A stretch of 64,000 bases of DNA, taken from Morella rubra. Lineage: Eukaryota > Streptophyta > Magnoliopsida > Fagales > Myricaceae. The translations under genes were made by a program, and so were the position numbers. The notes beneath the pieces were generated by a model. It searched no databases. It saw only the letters and a list, made by a program, of their open reading frames with translations, and was not told the origin of the DNA. Below are positions 47,601 through 62,139 of this stretch, one piece after another. The stretch spans positions 33,955,204 through 34,019,203 of the forward strand of contig CM025850.1 in assembly GCA_003952965.2 (NCBI GenBank), in the 5' to 3' direction. Within the stretch, counting starts at the first letter, position 1; each line of letters begins with the position of its first letter.

Positions 47601-50600
47601 AGACACAAAAAAAATTTTCATTTTAAGTCCTGATGAGTGGCTGCACGAACAAAAAGACTTTAGCTTGCTCTAAAAAGATATCTACATAGTTAGGGAGCTC
47701 TGTACCAACCGTTCTCAGAACATGAGTGCGGAATGTCAACAGTTTGGTAAGGTCGCTTACCACTCACGAAAACCTATTTAATTTAGGCATACATCCAATT
47801 TTGTGAGTCAAGCATAATTACATAGTTTTTCTGACTAGACTAACCTAAACTTCGAGTGACTGAAACCACCCCTACCAAACTTGCTACAATTAGGTCGCCG
47901 CAAATATACTAAGCCTTACGACTCGTATCGCCACTCCAGATCGTTGCGTGGAAACCACCAGAGTACACATATAAAACCAAGAAGAACGTTCTATAAACTA
48001 TGTGGCAACCTAATGCACCGCGTTCGAGTAAAAGAGGCAAAGAGGCAGTCTGCTATTCGCAAGCGACTCTCTATAGTCTCTCAAGAACAGACCAAGCCCA
48101 TGCTCCGCTCTAGAGAGAGGTTTGTTGGGGGGGCCACCTCATGTCTTCTTACTATTTGTAAAAGAAACTTTGTAAAACTCGATCACTTCATCTAAATCTT
48201 TCCGTTAATGTTCCAAGACAACTACCTAATCCATCCATTCTCAAACAAAGTAGTACAAACCGAAAAAAACTACTTCGCACCAAATCTGTGAACAAGTAGT
48301 AGCAAAATAAAGGTGCGTTTGAGGCTTTACATCGGGAGTTTCTGATTTGTGCCTTCAACCGTCGCGCAAGAAAGTTGTCAGGTGGTTCCAACCTTGGTCA
48401 ACCAGATAAGGGAAACCTGATTGACATTAGTGATAGCTGCTCCCCAAATTCAATTCCGGATTTGGTCACAAAATAACAGAAAATCAAAAACAAAAAAAAT
48501 AAATCTGGTACGTGGGTCAGGCGCCGAGCTCAAGCAGAAGACACTCTGCCTACTCTGGACCTCTGGCTACCGTGTTGTGGGACTCGGGCAATCTGAAAAT
48601 ATTTGTTTTTGATAATATAGCAGCTATGGGGTAAACTTTTTTATATATGGAAAGTCACATATATAGACTAAAAAAGACCTGCACTCACAGAACGTTTTTT
48701 GGCAAGTCTGGGCCCCCCATTTTAACACTCCTTAATTAAAATATAAAGAAAGCTCTCTAACTTTTTTAAAAGCCTGCCAGTGTACCAAACGACATCAAAC
48801 ATAGTATTGAATGATATCAAACGACATCAAACAAAATATTGAACGATTATGTTAATGCATAATTTTACATAACAATTCAATATTAGTATCAAAATCATCT
48901 CTCAATTTCTTTATATACACGTCTATTACTCAGAATGCAAAATTACTCTAATTTAAACAGCAATACGTTAGTGATTTTAAAACATTCAAATAAATTCAAA
49001 CAACCACAAAACTGTCGGCTATAGAACCAACAACAAGACAACATCATTAACTCGCATGCTGCAATAGAGAGGCACATGGACAATTTCAACAAAAACTTTT
49101 TCACAAAGGGAAGACTTCACACACTGCTTCTGATTAAATAACATATCTTTATTAGGAGTTCTGTGAGGTGATGCTCTCCGTAATCCTAAACCTCCTACTA
49201 AATGCAAAATGCCTCGCCTTTTTTTGAAAAAAAAAAAAAAAACCGGTCTGGACCACGTCTTAATTTTTTCTTATAGATAAAAACTATTAATGATTTAAAT
49301 CTTTTTCAAAAACCAATTTTTGGTTAGGAACACAGGTTTCAAATAAACGCATTGTTTTCACAGCAAGGGAAATAGCATTAGATATCAAGTACAATCAAAC
49401 AGACGCGCATGGGCGAAATTGTCACACTGTATACCCCTTTAACGCCTTTTTGGTTTGAGAAGTTAACATTTAGAACCAACGCCAGTTGCAGAGTAAATCC
49501 TCAGGCACCTTTATGATTAATTTTCTCAAAATTGGAAAAAAGTAAAAGGATAAAAGGTCGAGGTACATGAGGACCATTACCAACGCAGGGACTATGGGGC
49601 TATTTATATGACCCCTTTGATGTAAGAGAGAGAGGTAAATTATATGAGACTCACAAATCACCAACTTAATATTTCAAGTAGTCAACTAGAGCATTCAGGC
49701 CTGGATTCATTCCAATTTAGGCATAATTAAGACCAAATAAATCCGGTCAGTTTACAAGACAGATTTTTTCAATAATTCCAAATATGGGCGATAAGCAATA
49801 CGAATGCAAAAATATGGTTAACACCTCTAAAAACAAAGCTGTCTGATTTGGTCCAAAAAAACTCAAATCAAAAACCTATCTCTAACTTTTTATATTTTTC
49901 AGGCTCTTGTTTAATATGGTTCGATCTTTAATAATGTCACCAAATTCCTAGCAGTGTAACACTTTACCTGGGTTTGAAGGAAAGATTTTTATGGATAACT
50001 ATCAGAGGAAAGTCCAAAAGCAACACAAAAGAGGTGTCCAATTAATCGGGTAGGAACTTGAGAACTAAGAAGAAGCCAAATAAAGCGAGAAGGATGTTGA
50101 ATATGTTTATCACGTATTGTTTTTTATCTTTTAGAGTTTGTTTGGGGGGAGGGGAGAGGATTTGGGCGAGAGGAAGGTGTTAATATCTCTTCCACTTACT
50201 CAGTTGTAGTAGGGTTTCCTTTCTTTACAATTTTCTAAATTATCAATATGAAACAGCAATTCTGATTCCACACCTCTGATTATAACATAAAAATAAAAGC
50301 AATCTTCTTAGGGCCATTTGTAAAAATTCCGTTAGACACATATAGGGTTTACTGTAACAAAGAAGATATGAGCAACACTCGAATTTGGTATCCTCATCTT
50401 TTGTTTGACATGTATGAATGTAAATATATAGAGTGGACTTGGTCTAGTTGTAGGTGTTGGGGATTGATGTTAATCTTAAATTTTTGGCACAACATAAAGT
50501 CTGTCCATTTGCTCAAAAGTCTCTTAACTGGCATTACCTTTTTTCTTCCTAATTAGGCAAGGCGCATATAGGCTTTGAAGAGAAACGTAAATATATTATA

Positions 50601-53600
50601 CTCTCATCTTTTCACGTGAAGACACAATAATTATACATCAAAACTAAGTTGTTAGTAACAGTATCGTTCTTTACTCACAGAAATTAAAGAAGTGCTATCG
50701 AGAAATACACGATCAACGTGACAAACATTTATTGTCGATAACAATATATGAGGAGAAATATGGGTGCAGATAACTAAGGGGACTTGTTAGAATACGTGGA
50801 GAATTTTGTATTTACGTTTGATTTTACGGATATTTATGGTGTATAATTTTTATACTTATTGATACACGGTCTCGAACCTTAAGTAATATCTATCGACACA
50901 ATGTGATGTACTTAAATTTTCCAGAAAGTTTTTTGTAAAACTGTGTTGGCGAGCGAAATAAACAACAATTGTACAGATAATCTGTGCTTATTAAGCTCAG
51001 GGCGACGTCTCGCTTTGCAAATTACTCGTATATATATACCAAAACACTTAAGCAATAGAACTGTCCTCTATCGGTGTGAGTCTTGGCAGAGTCATATCAG
51101 CAAGGGTACAAACAGGACGCGTTCGGGTAAGAAGACATAAAAGTTCCACGTTTCGCAGGCTAAAAGACAGAACCCTTTTTTCCGAGAGTTTGGCCCAATT
51201 CTTTATTTGTTATGGTAATTCTTTTATTGCTATGTTAAAAGAAATAGTTCTCCTACCTTTTCTTCACCTTCTAAAAATAATGGCTGTTGTTTGTACGGCG
51301 AAATGTCGTATCTTCGAAGGATACGATTTCTATTGATTTTCCCCGATTTCTCTTTTCTTCTATATCATGAACCAAAACAAGAAAAATTAGGGTGACATAT
51401 ATAGCACACTATATGTGTCAACTTTAGATATCTTTTAAGGACAAAAAACATTTGAGTCTATTTCACAGTGCGCGAATTTGATCATTTGTTATCATTTTCT
51501 CCTGCGAGGTCATCAGAGACCAATCGTGACGTACTCTTGATCTAACATAGATTTCTTTTTCACTTCACAGCACAGAATAAAAATGACATACTTTACTTTT
51601 TATATAGAACGAGAGACTACAAATTCTATACAATCCTAATATATGTTTATCAAATAACATCAATTTGAAACCTGGTTAATTTCTTAAACAAAAACTTGCA
51701 GCAAATTAATCTCTTTCTCATTTCTTGCCAAGCCAACCTATAAGCGCACAAATTCAAGTGGGGTCCAAAAAATCTATTGAATGTTATTAAGGGTGTTGAA
51801 TCTTTAAAATGTGACAAATGCTTATTTCTCGATGTTCATAAGATTGAATCACAATTTACTTCATAAGTAATTGATAGGATGGTATTATTCCTAGAACTGT
51901 AACTTATCTTTCATAAGATCACTCAAGTAGTTATAAAGATCAGAAACCTTAATAATTCCTGTCTAATAACACTTTCGTCTGGGCAATCAGTCAAACACAC
52001 GGTATCTACACTTCACAGGGCACTCTGACACAAGTAATGGGGATGCGCGACAGGTAATTTTGTAACATGATTGCTGGTGCCAATCCTAAACTGAGAGCCT
52101 CAAATCGCTGAGTACCAAGCATAAAAGGTCCGCAATTCTCAATGCAATGTTGCAAACCGTTTCACCAAAGTTTTACAGGCTCGCAGCAACGTACCTACGA
52201 CATAAAGTGCACCTGGCCTTGCATCGTGCCTTTGGGAGGAGCCCGAAACAGGGCAATTTGCCTATTGTGTTTGTCTGCATCATAATGGAATCGACCATCA
52301 GTTGGCGCAAAAGGAACGTGGAGTGTGGTCATTGTCCGATTTCTCTTGGTATGGGTTCCACCACTCTGTCGAAAGGGTTTCCCCGTTTCACTCCATGATC
52401 CCCGCACTAACTAGAAAAGACATTAATGTTTTGTATAAAATATAATATCGCATTTCACATTCGAGAGAGATAGACAAGTAAATTCGTGGAAGCGTAGACA
52501 TTTGGCCAACCCTGTGAGAATGTGAAATAGCATGTGGTTATGGATCAGAACCCCTGTTCCGAAACGCCGCTCGAGCTTGCAAAACAGGGACTATAGCTGC
52601 TTCAATAAGCAGGCGGGCTGGATCCTGCTTTGGCGATGTTTACCAATCTCCATAGGCGAGGCCATTGGATATCCAAGTGGTTAGGAGTACTGATAATGAA
52701 TAATTTTGTGAAGGAACCACTGGCTTGAAGCGATGCATTTTCCCTCCGCGAAGGAGAGAGGTATGTTATACATCCGAGGGCTACACTTATATAAGAGAAA
52801 AGTTATTGAATGAGAGACTATGTGTTGGGTATATTGAAATTTTTAAAAATTATCATGTACTAAAAGCAAGTAGAAATATATCATAACTTCCGGTTGCATT
52901 AACTTAAATGGCCCAACGTTCTTTTCATCCAATCTTATTAATATGCACATATTATTCATTATTTTCATTGTTTGCTCAAATCGGCATTTTTAAATAGTGA
53001 ACAAAAACTTTGAAATATTTGTCTATATTTTATCGGGAGTGCTAATTACATTATAGAGAGTTGGTTAAAGAGGTGAAGCAGATAGAATCCAAAGATGTTA
53101 TAAGATTTTGGATGAGTATAGTAATACGATAATTGGCTAAAAATTATTTCTTAGTTAAATTTAACTATGTGAATAAGGGTAGACGAAAAGAGTTGATTAA
53201 TGATAGAAACAAAAGAATATTTTTTGAAATATGTACGGGGGTTATGAAGAAGAATATATATTATTTGGTATGGCACAAACATCGAAATTTGAGTATAATG
53301 AAAAATTACAGTACAAAAGGATGGAATATGCTAAGAGTGGCTTTTAAAGGGGCTTTGGCTTCTTGAGATAATGGAGGCTTCACCACTATAATATGTATGA
53401 GCTGTGGCAGGGCTTATCCTTTTACGCTAGGATTTTAAATTTAACGGGAGGTTTTATCTTTATACAAGCTTGAGTTTTTATCTAAAAGGAAGAAGCTTAG
53501 TGATACAAATACATATATGGAAACAATAGGGGATGAAAAGTTGAAAGTAAAAGTTTGCCCCACATTTGAACCAATCAAAGTGGGCGTTACTAACAAAATT

Positions 53601-54388
53601 CGAGGTAGTCTTTTCCCCAACACTTTGTTTTCCTTTTCTTCCTGGACACACCCCTTCTCTCTCCATTTCTAGTTCATCATCGAACACCACACAGAGATAG
53701 GCAGAGAGGCAAATAAGAGAGAAATAGAGTGTTGCGGGAATTCAAAAGAACCAAATCAAGGTGACAGCGAAGAAAAGGACGCAACAAAAGAAGAAGAAGA
53801 AAAGTGGAAGGAGAAGAGGGTGCCGCTGGGGGTCCGGTCAAGGTATGGAAAAAAATAAAAATATTAGCAAAGGAAAGGGAAAATTTCTCATGGATAGAAA
53901 AATTTCAAGGAAATCCATGAGCTGTGTTTGTCAATTTGGAATTTTTTTCTTGAAAGATGTTCATGTAATCTGTAAATTGTGAAATGTATATTGGCTACAA
54001 GGGTTGCAATAACTACACTTGAGCGCGCCCAATCTGATCAGGAGGGTGGGCGGAATTTTTGACACTCACAAAGAACTGTAAAGCCTTCCAACCCGGCGCA
54101 CGCCCATGGCACCCGGGTGTAAGATGCAACACGATAATTGCCCCTAACGGTTGCCGGACTGTGCGAACTACATTCACATAAAAGGTTCTAATGGGAGGAT
54201 GGCATTTGCACAAGAAGAGTGTAATAAATCTGTTACTCAATAAAACACTTCTGATGCGTAAAGCAAACAACATTGAGACCGAGACGAGAGACGAAGATGA
54301 GAGAGTAGACCGAGAGAGAGAGAGAGAAAAGGATTGCCAAGACATCAGGCGACAAAGGAAAGTAGAGAGTAAGTGTTAAACTTTGTGA
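44669..54388. other. Low-confidence A/C-rich sequence without recognisable genes
   Basis: From about 45.5 kb the + strand is richer in A and C, the mirror image of the skew left of the gap. Frames are short and biased, for example the basic one at 47881-48195 and one at 52147-52398, and show no family motif. I see no RNA gene. A poly-A run lies at 49228-49243 and a GA microsatellite at 54311-54329. Confidence 0.45.
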
Positions 54389-54810
54389 TGTAAAAAGGGT
54401 TAGGGCACTGGATGTAGAATAAGTAGAATCGAATTTGAAACGGCACTTTACATGTTTAATTTGGGAAGAGAAATGGAACATTTGCTAGAACAAAATGAAT
54501 TCGAGATCATCACTCTCCTAATCATTTTGGCTTAATACTTTCTCGATAACTTCTCATTATTTTTATCCTTGAGTTAATTTCTGGCACAAAGATTGTAAAA
54601 AAGAATCAGTACAAAGGCATAAACAGTAATGCAACCGAAACAGGTAAATGAGCTGAATCCAAAATAATATGAGACAACTGATAACTAGCAGGGAGGGAAA
54701 GAAAGGATACACAACAACAAAGAAACACCACTAAATTTGATACACCGTAACGAGTATCGCTAGGGATGGAGGGTCCCAAAGCTCATCTACCAAGAAGTTT
54801 TAACTCATCT
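54389..54810 (-). repeat. Left LTR copy (3' LTR of a minus-strand retrotransposon), end approximate
   Basis: From TGTAAAAAGG at 54389 the sequence aligns with that starting TGTAAAGTGG at 63585. Shared blocks are TTCGAGAT..TCATCACTCT, CTAATCAT and CTTCTC..ATTTTT. Identity is moderate with many indels. The right boundary is not visible; at least about 400 bases correspond. Confidence 0.65.
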
Positions 54811-55599
54811 CACAGGCTAAAATGTTTAATTTCTACAGCTATTTCAATTCTATCTTCTCCCAAATTAATCTTCTTGGCAACATAAAGTGGCAAGTAACTA
54901 GATTCTTCATGCTCCAAGTCTTTGTGTTTTGGCGCGCATATTTAATAAGTCTGACAAACACATAAACACTCTCATACTTAAATTTAACACTAATGTTAAA
55001 GAAACAAATGTTTCTATCCCATCTCTTACTGACAACCTTAAACATCAGCATCCTGTGGCATAGAACAATGAACCTAAGAATCTTGGCATTGCACTACTAA
55101 TATAATAATCCTATACGTTCCTCATAACTCCTGACGCAATACAATAGAAGAACAGCCCGTCACACAATGACATCACCGTTATTATCCTCCGACAACAGAC
55201 ATCCTTTGCCGTACACAATTGGTGGGGGAACATAATTGCATTCATCGCTGAAGGACATCACACACAGTACGTGTTGGCAATGGCGAACTTCAGGAGTTTT
55301 GAATGTCATTCATCCACCTAAAATAGTGCCCCACTCCATTTGTACGAGTGCCAGTTAAAGAAACTGTGTGTTGTCAGATTTGAGGAGCCTGAGTTATTCC
55401 CTGCTATATTTGACCACAATTCAACGAAAAGATAGTCACAAAACAAATTATCCTTTGGCTAAGGTATAGTTCACCCTACATGAATCGAGATCACTCATTG
55501 GTTCTTGGCGTAGCAATTCGAAAAGTAAACTAGTATTCGAGTTCACGAGTATCCACTCTTACTGTCCTCCGACGAGGCACGGTATGGCTCGCCTAAAGC

Positions 55600-55860
55600 C
55601 AAATATATAAGTCAGGTGAATCCATATAGAACTAGCGTCCATGCAAACAAAGCAAATGGTTGTTGGAGATATTGCAAACATCTGGGCCTGATTGTCAAAG
55701 CTGAGCAATCGAACAACGGTGCAAATCTTGTAAGTCACTTCACCAATTTTTTGAAGGATCTGGAAGGGGCCATAGAAACGAGGGGAAAGCTTGAAGCTTT
55801 TTTTCGTAAAGCCAACCAGGCGGATTCAAGGTCAACGTGGAGCAGAGAATTTCGACGGTA
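55600..55860 (-). pseudogene. Gypsy integrase C-terminal fragment
   Basis: The minus strand at about 55792-55720 encodes KLSPRFYGPFQILQKIGEV and then TYKI. This is the highly conserved motif after the catalytic core of Ty3/gypsy integrases. Upstream bases give a damaged PYRRNSL block seen in the same place in relatives. Downstream the frame is lost, so the usual HPVFHVS motif cannot be read. Position and strand fit an internal region running from gag at 63.4 kb leftward to the 3' LTR. Confidence 0.75.
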
Positions 55861-56019
55861 AGGAACAAATTGTCATTGGGGACAACAGTGCCTACAGAGT
55901 ATCAATTAACAAATTACAACAAAAAGTAAAACATTATCAATTCTTCTCACAAATAAAGGTTGTTTTCCTACATAAGCGTTGACAATGTGGCTGCCTGTTG
56001 ATAGAGGATATTTGAAGAA

Positions 56020-56259
56020 TTATTTTCTCTTTTCGGCGGGAGATGGGTGGGAAGTTGTGATATAGAAAGCCTCATCTCTAATGTCAAGGCGTTTAAAATT
56101 GTTAGGCGTCGAGAACCAGTAGTAACTGAAGTTCCAAAATTCATCCTTGCATCCATCACATTTTATCAAGTTCTTGTATGCATGGAGAATGAAAGGACGC
56201 TTGGGGTGCGATGGGTGCTGCAACACGACAATCGGTGGTACCTGAGTTTCGCGACACAT
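56020..56259 (-). pseudogene. DC1-type (Cys/His-rich C1-like) domain fragment
   Basis: The frame contains VVLQHPSHPKRPFILHAY and then LIKCDGCKDE, which matches the zinc-binding DC1 repeat of plants (HPSHPKHPL....CxGC). The following part should give a YxCxxCxFxLHxxC pattern but reads YYWFSTPNNF, so the second half is lost or frame-shifted. DC1 proteins are a large plant family linked to stress and defence. Here it lies inside the interval bounded by the two LTR copies, between integrase and gag remnants. It may be a nested gene relic, captured host sequence or a misjoined read. Confidence 0.55.
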
Positions 56260-56469
56260 TGTTGGATTTTATTTGAGAGTCGCAAAAACTCAAATAATAA
56301 TCTAGCAACATATCATTGTCCAGCACTTGGTAATTCTAAGTTGTTAGAGCGACGCTTACCTTCGACATTTGGTCAAACACCCACCTACAACACTATCTTG
56401 CGCCCAATACTGCATTTGTGCTTGTGTTCTAAAGGCCTCTTATCATTTGTAGCAAAATTAAGATGATGG

Positions 56470-59400
56470 AGGTTGAGGTTGGGACGATGGGGTACGGCGC
56501 CACTGAAAATGTATTGAAAGTTCCATAATCGATCGTCTTTTCTATACGGCGCTATATGTTTTATCTATTGGTAGCCATCCAAATAGTTCTCGATAGCTTA
56601 GAACGAAGATATATAATACATTCGAAGGTAATCAATTGATCTATGGAGCTAGAATGAAGAAGTGAAGTAGATCTTAGATATTGCCCCAAGACCATTGAGT
56701 ATGCGTCCAGCGTTGGTAAAAGAAAAGATATCTAGAAGAGTATAAAAAATATAAATAAAAAAATAAATAATGATTCCTATCACAAAATGTCTTTTTTGGA
56801 ATTTTTTTTCCTAGAAAGGTACAATTACATTTACATATTTTTCCTAAATATGCCACCAAATAATTAGGGCTAAGATATATAGGCTTCTACCAAAAAAGAG
56901 TATTGTAGCACGTGGAAACCTGTGGAGTAGGTAATAAGATATGAGTTTTGTTTTTAGTACTATCCTCTCTATAATAGCATCTTATGCGTCTCATTGTGTA
57001 CAATACACGGATGACTCTTTGAGGGTACACTATCAACACAGTCTCAAAAATCCGTAGTTCGAAGACTAACTTCGGTGATAACAGGAACCTAAATTATTTC
57101 TGTCTACGACCTCACTTTGAGGGTAGGCGTAAATAATGATACATAAGTTGATATTAGAGCTAAAAGTAATTGCCCTGAACAAAAAAGAGGAAAAGAAGCA
57201 TCAATACGACACAAAAGAATATGAAAGTTAATCAGAGCTAGGTCGAAAATAAGAGAGGGTCATGGTCATGAGAGGATCACTTGTTATTGATGGAGAATAC
57301 AACACTGTGCACTCCAGCAATTGGTAAGTTTTAAGGACGTGAGAGGTAGTGGAAGAAGTTGGGGTAAACAAATGGAGGGCAATAAAGCATTTGAGCAAGT
57401 GAACGGAACTCGCAAAGGTACAGCAAAAGAAATAAGTTGTAAATAGATGAAGAATTAAGGCCTATGAAAGCTGATCACGAGTCACTTCCAAGTCAATTCA
57501 CTTTCTCATACATATCTTTCAAAGTAGTATAAGCTATTGAATTTGTTGTCCAGCCAATATTAATGTAACCACTATAATAATACAACATTAGAGCACCAAC
57601 AACAATCCACAAAAAGAATTGTGAAAGAGCAAATAAATATGAATAGGGCAAATAAACCCAATTCTAAGTAACAATATACTTAAATAGATACATTTAGATA
57701 TTTATGTATCTTCAAATATGTCATGACAGGTCCATTTATTTAGTAACATGGAAGATATATAAGCAATATTAAATTATTGATGCTGGGTAGTAAAATAGAT
57801 GTATACGAAGTCCTGTAGGGTATACAGATTCTCCATATTTGTTTGTCCACATTGTATCATGAGCGAGGAGTAAAGTGCCCAATTGTTTTAATAATTTCCC
57901 TCGACATCTAATAAAGGTCCTGACCATGGTTTGTTATAGCCAATAGATTTCATACACTTCGGCCCTAGTTAAGTAAAAAATAATTGGTTATAAACAACTA
58001 AGGATCACAACACTTATGTTTTCAATCAAATAATAACGCTCTAGAGAATTCCGAAAAGTCTTTGTGATACCCAAAAATGGGTTTTATCAGATCCTTTAGA
58101 TACTATAGAGAAAGATCATAATACTACGTGAGGTGGACCAAAATTGGTTTATCATAAGGAGAATTAGAGAATATTAATTCTAGTATTGTTTAGGATACAA
58201 TGGCCCGATATGAGGGAAATGTATAAGAGCTATTCACCAAATTTTTCTATTTATTATTATTTCAGATGAAAATCTAAAACTAAATAACAGAGACCACTCA
58301 AATCAATAATTGAACCTACAAAAAGCCATATCCAGGCGTTCGGAATGCACAACTATACAAAATTGGCATTCTCCACTCTCTCTATACAGAAAGTAACGAC
58401 TACTACACTCATCTTCTAGTGTTATATCGCAACGAGGTGAAACAATAATGATCTGCAAGTGACTGGACCTTGTTTTTGCATAGTAAGGCTGGTGATGGAA
58501 AGATAGTTTAGTAGAAGTGACATAATATAAAACAATAACAATTTTTGGGGTACCATTCTAAGGATGTCACTAAGATAAAAACTGTTTCAGTTCTCTCACC
58601 AAAAAGTGTGTAGGGATTGGACAAGCCTTGACTATTGCGGCTTATATCCCCATTTGGGTAGCCTTCGTGATTTTCAGGCAACTCATTCTCCTTGGAATAG
58701 ATAAGATATATGCGCATCCTGCCACCCTAAAAACCATTTTAACTCGTGTATAGTAAGTGATTAATCTCCTTACCGAGATATTTATTATTAAATTAATTCT
58801 TTCATATGTTTTTAAAGACAAAAAGGGTCATGTCAGTTTATCCATTATATATATAGGTAGGTGAGTGATGGAGCATTTTTGATGTTTTTGAGACATAAAA
58901 TCTCAGTGGAGTTTAAAACCCCAACCTTTTTTTGTCTTTTCTATTTATATATGGTAATCCTATTGTTTGAAGAACTGTTGTTGGTTGACATTGAGAAAAA
59001 CGAGTATGGTCTCAATATTGAATAACCCAAAAGCTAGGAAGGGTTGGCTGGGAGTACCCGGACCCTTTTAGGGAATATACCGTGTATTTGGCGCTCGAGC
59101 TTTGACTTTGTCTCTAGGCATACAAGTGTTGACAATGTTCCTTATGTATATAGCCAGTCAAACTAGAGCAATTCAAACAAGACTCTTCTTTTTTGTTATA
59201 AGTGGAAAGGTTGTAGTGTTGACCTCCGAATCTAAATTACGTTGTATGATTTAAGGCTTGGCTCTGCACATAGTTTATCAATATGATGGACGTAAGAGTT
59301 GACGTCTGTTCATAGTCGCAACAAAAGCTGGTAGTCTGTAGCATTAGGACACTGCTGTACCTAGAACCAGTATATATGTATTGACCCACACCTCCGGGAT

Positions 59401-62139
59401 CAAAAATACTATGAACAATTATCACTTATCCTAAAGTGATCACTGATACTCGTAGATAAAGTTTTAGAATCAAGTCTATTCAATTTGTACTTATTAATGA
59501 AAAATCTCGCTGTAGATAAACCTGAGAGGTTTGTATAAGAATTAATCATGTTGTATACTTGTGGCTTTTTAATTGAGTTATAAAGTAGATAAAAACAATT
59601 CATTGGAGTGAGGAAATTATTATTTGTCCAAAAAAGCACATAATCGTTCTTGTATTCCTATAGTAGTAGTCTAAGAAAAAAGGGCTTAGGTGGTCATTCC
59701 GTTCTTGGTTCGGCGATTATAAAACATGGAAAGACTATCACATTATATGATGTGATAACAGGTAGCTATTCTAAGGGTTCAAGGGGCATGTTCAACCTTT
59801 ATATGGTAGCATATAGTATAAATCTCTTTCTTTAGTAATTAAGAATATCTTTGTATTGTCTACTAGAGTGTCCTGCACTCTAGAAAAATCGCATAGTGAG
59901 TCCTCAAAAGACCCCTAAAGCCAGAGCTCTATGAGAGTCTTACGAGAAGAGTTGTTTTTGCGAAAACAGATTTTGGTGGGAGTCTATCCGTCAGGTTACC
60001 TAATATGGACTGGATTGTGCAATATTTTTAATCACACTTATAGTGGTAGAGCGAGCACTCTTTACAGCCAATCTCTTGGGCTGATATATGATATTCAGTA
60101 TGAAGAGTCGCCCCCTATTTAAAGGCTTACAAGGTGGAATATAGTAGGTAAGAAGGCACACAATCTCACTGTAGGAACATATAAGCACAGAATTTAATGA
60201 TCTACTTAGCGAAACCCGTTTAGCCATAACAACAACTAGAGATTGTTGCTCAGAAAATCAATCGCGAGCGCATATCGGGGTGCTTAACAACTTTCCTAAT
60301 AAAGGGTCGAAGTTTCATGAGTCTCTATAATTGTGATATGTGACATAGTTCCTAGTAATCAATATGATCGACAACAGTATTAGTTAGCAATAGTCCAAAA
60401 TTTCGGAATATAAAAGAAAAAATAAACTGATAGACAAATCTTCGTAAAATTAAAAGAGGAGGAAGTACCTAAAGCACATTCATTCAAAGTTATTTCATGA
60501 GCTGCTTTGTTATAACAAGGTTGGAAGGAGCACATCGAGATCGGTGAGGTGAGGTCCCCCTAAAGCGGCAATCACAATCGTTGCACACAATGAAATCTCA
60601 TAATTCAGACACTTGTGATGATCGTCCATATCAAAGGCAGTTTATAACTAGGCTCACTAGGGCTCTCTAGAAAGAACCAAGCTTAACCTATAAGTGAACT
60701 CTGGTGTAATCACAGATCTTAGTCTACAGCTAGTAAAAACGTGTAGCTATCCTCTTAGACAGTTTTAAGTGTGCCATTATTATTGCCATAAGTACTTCTA
60801 TTTGAGAAAACTTGGCGTAGACCCACCTACTGAGGGCATGGAAAGCGAATGAGGCGAGAAAATAATATAGAGGGGTATTTTCGTTCACCACTTTAACACT
60901 GTAGCTCTGTTTAGAGGCCCGTGAGATTTCCAGTGAGATCTAACAAAAGCACTATTTCAAGTGGCAGAGGGCTCAATACAACAGCATCATATGAGGAATT
61001 CGAAGATTAGTTATCAATCAGTACAGCAGAATCTTTCCTTTCACTCTGAAGAGATAACCAAAAACGAGAGAGTAAAGATCAGAGAAAAGATATAGTCGTG
61101 TTGAAGATATTTAATGATCCTGTTAGTTATCAAGACAGAGATTGCCTCTGCGTCTAAGTTACATCCGAACACAATCTCACTACGGACCAAGAGGTTGGCC
61201 TAACATGTTCTTTGCAAAAATGGGTCACTTCGAGCACCTTAAGGAGTTCGTCTCTTTTGGTAAAAAAAGGGAGGTGGCATTTCATTCAAAATCTCGTGCT
61301 ACCAATTCTATAGGGGTCCTTGATCACCATGGAAACTAGGAAAATAGGGGCTTTCCATCTCTTTGAGAATGTATCTGATAGAATTCGTCTAAAGATATGC
61401 GGATAGCACGGAAATAGGTGATGAGGTATGCAATATCACACTTGTCTAGGTCTCCAGTAAATATATACTAAATTTATAATACTACTTTGTAAGAAATTTT
61501 CGTCTCTAGTAAATCAGAGCGGGAAAAGTCTACCTTAAAGGTCACTTTCCTTTAATCTTCAGTCACATGTCTGTGGAAAAGGTCCAAGTACAACTACCCC
61601 CCTTGTCCTCTCCGTCTCTCTAACTCTAACCATTCACTTGCAACATGTTATAAAATCTTATCCATCCTATCTTAACTAATATACCTTTATTCCATTACAT
61701 AGACCTTCTATAACTATCTAACTCTTCTCGGAAAGGTTGGCTTTGAAATAGGATGGCCATTTGAATTGAACAAAGCTGACAATTTTAAACATGCTTGTGT
61801 TTTTGGATGTTCTTCTTAAGAGCCCCATGCCATCAACCAGGGTCGTTCCCTTATGTAATTCAAAAGGCAGACTGCGAGTGGTCAATGATTATTGAGGAAA
61901 AATCCCACAAAAATGAGGGACACAGGCCAAAGTGAGCTAAGTCCCACATAAAAGTAATTATAGGGCCCACAAACGAGGCTAAGACCACGATTACGCAAAA
62001 ACCTATCGCTCGCATTTGGCACACACACCGTTTGAGCTCAAGAGTATAAGATACTCATCACCAAATCCTTATAATGCTTTTGCTCGACACCATTATAACA
62101 TCTAGACAGCCTTGAATGGAGCGTAACGACAACTTACAC
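56470..62139. other. Expected pol region of the retrotransposon, unreadable
   Basis: Reverse transcriptase, RNase H and the integrase core should lie here on the minus strand, but I could not find their motifs. The sequence is A/C-rich with dense stops. Either error, decay or nested insertions have destroyed the frame. No other gene is recognised. Confidence 0.4.

Noticed and set aside
47881-48195. Basic 104-residue frame
   Set aside because: Composition reflects the A/C-rich block; no motif, no supporting splice or start context.
56470-62139. Search for reverse transcriptase motifs such as YxDD on the minus strand
   Set aside because: None could be read with confidence, so no RT feature is claimed.
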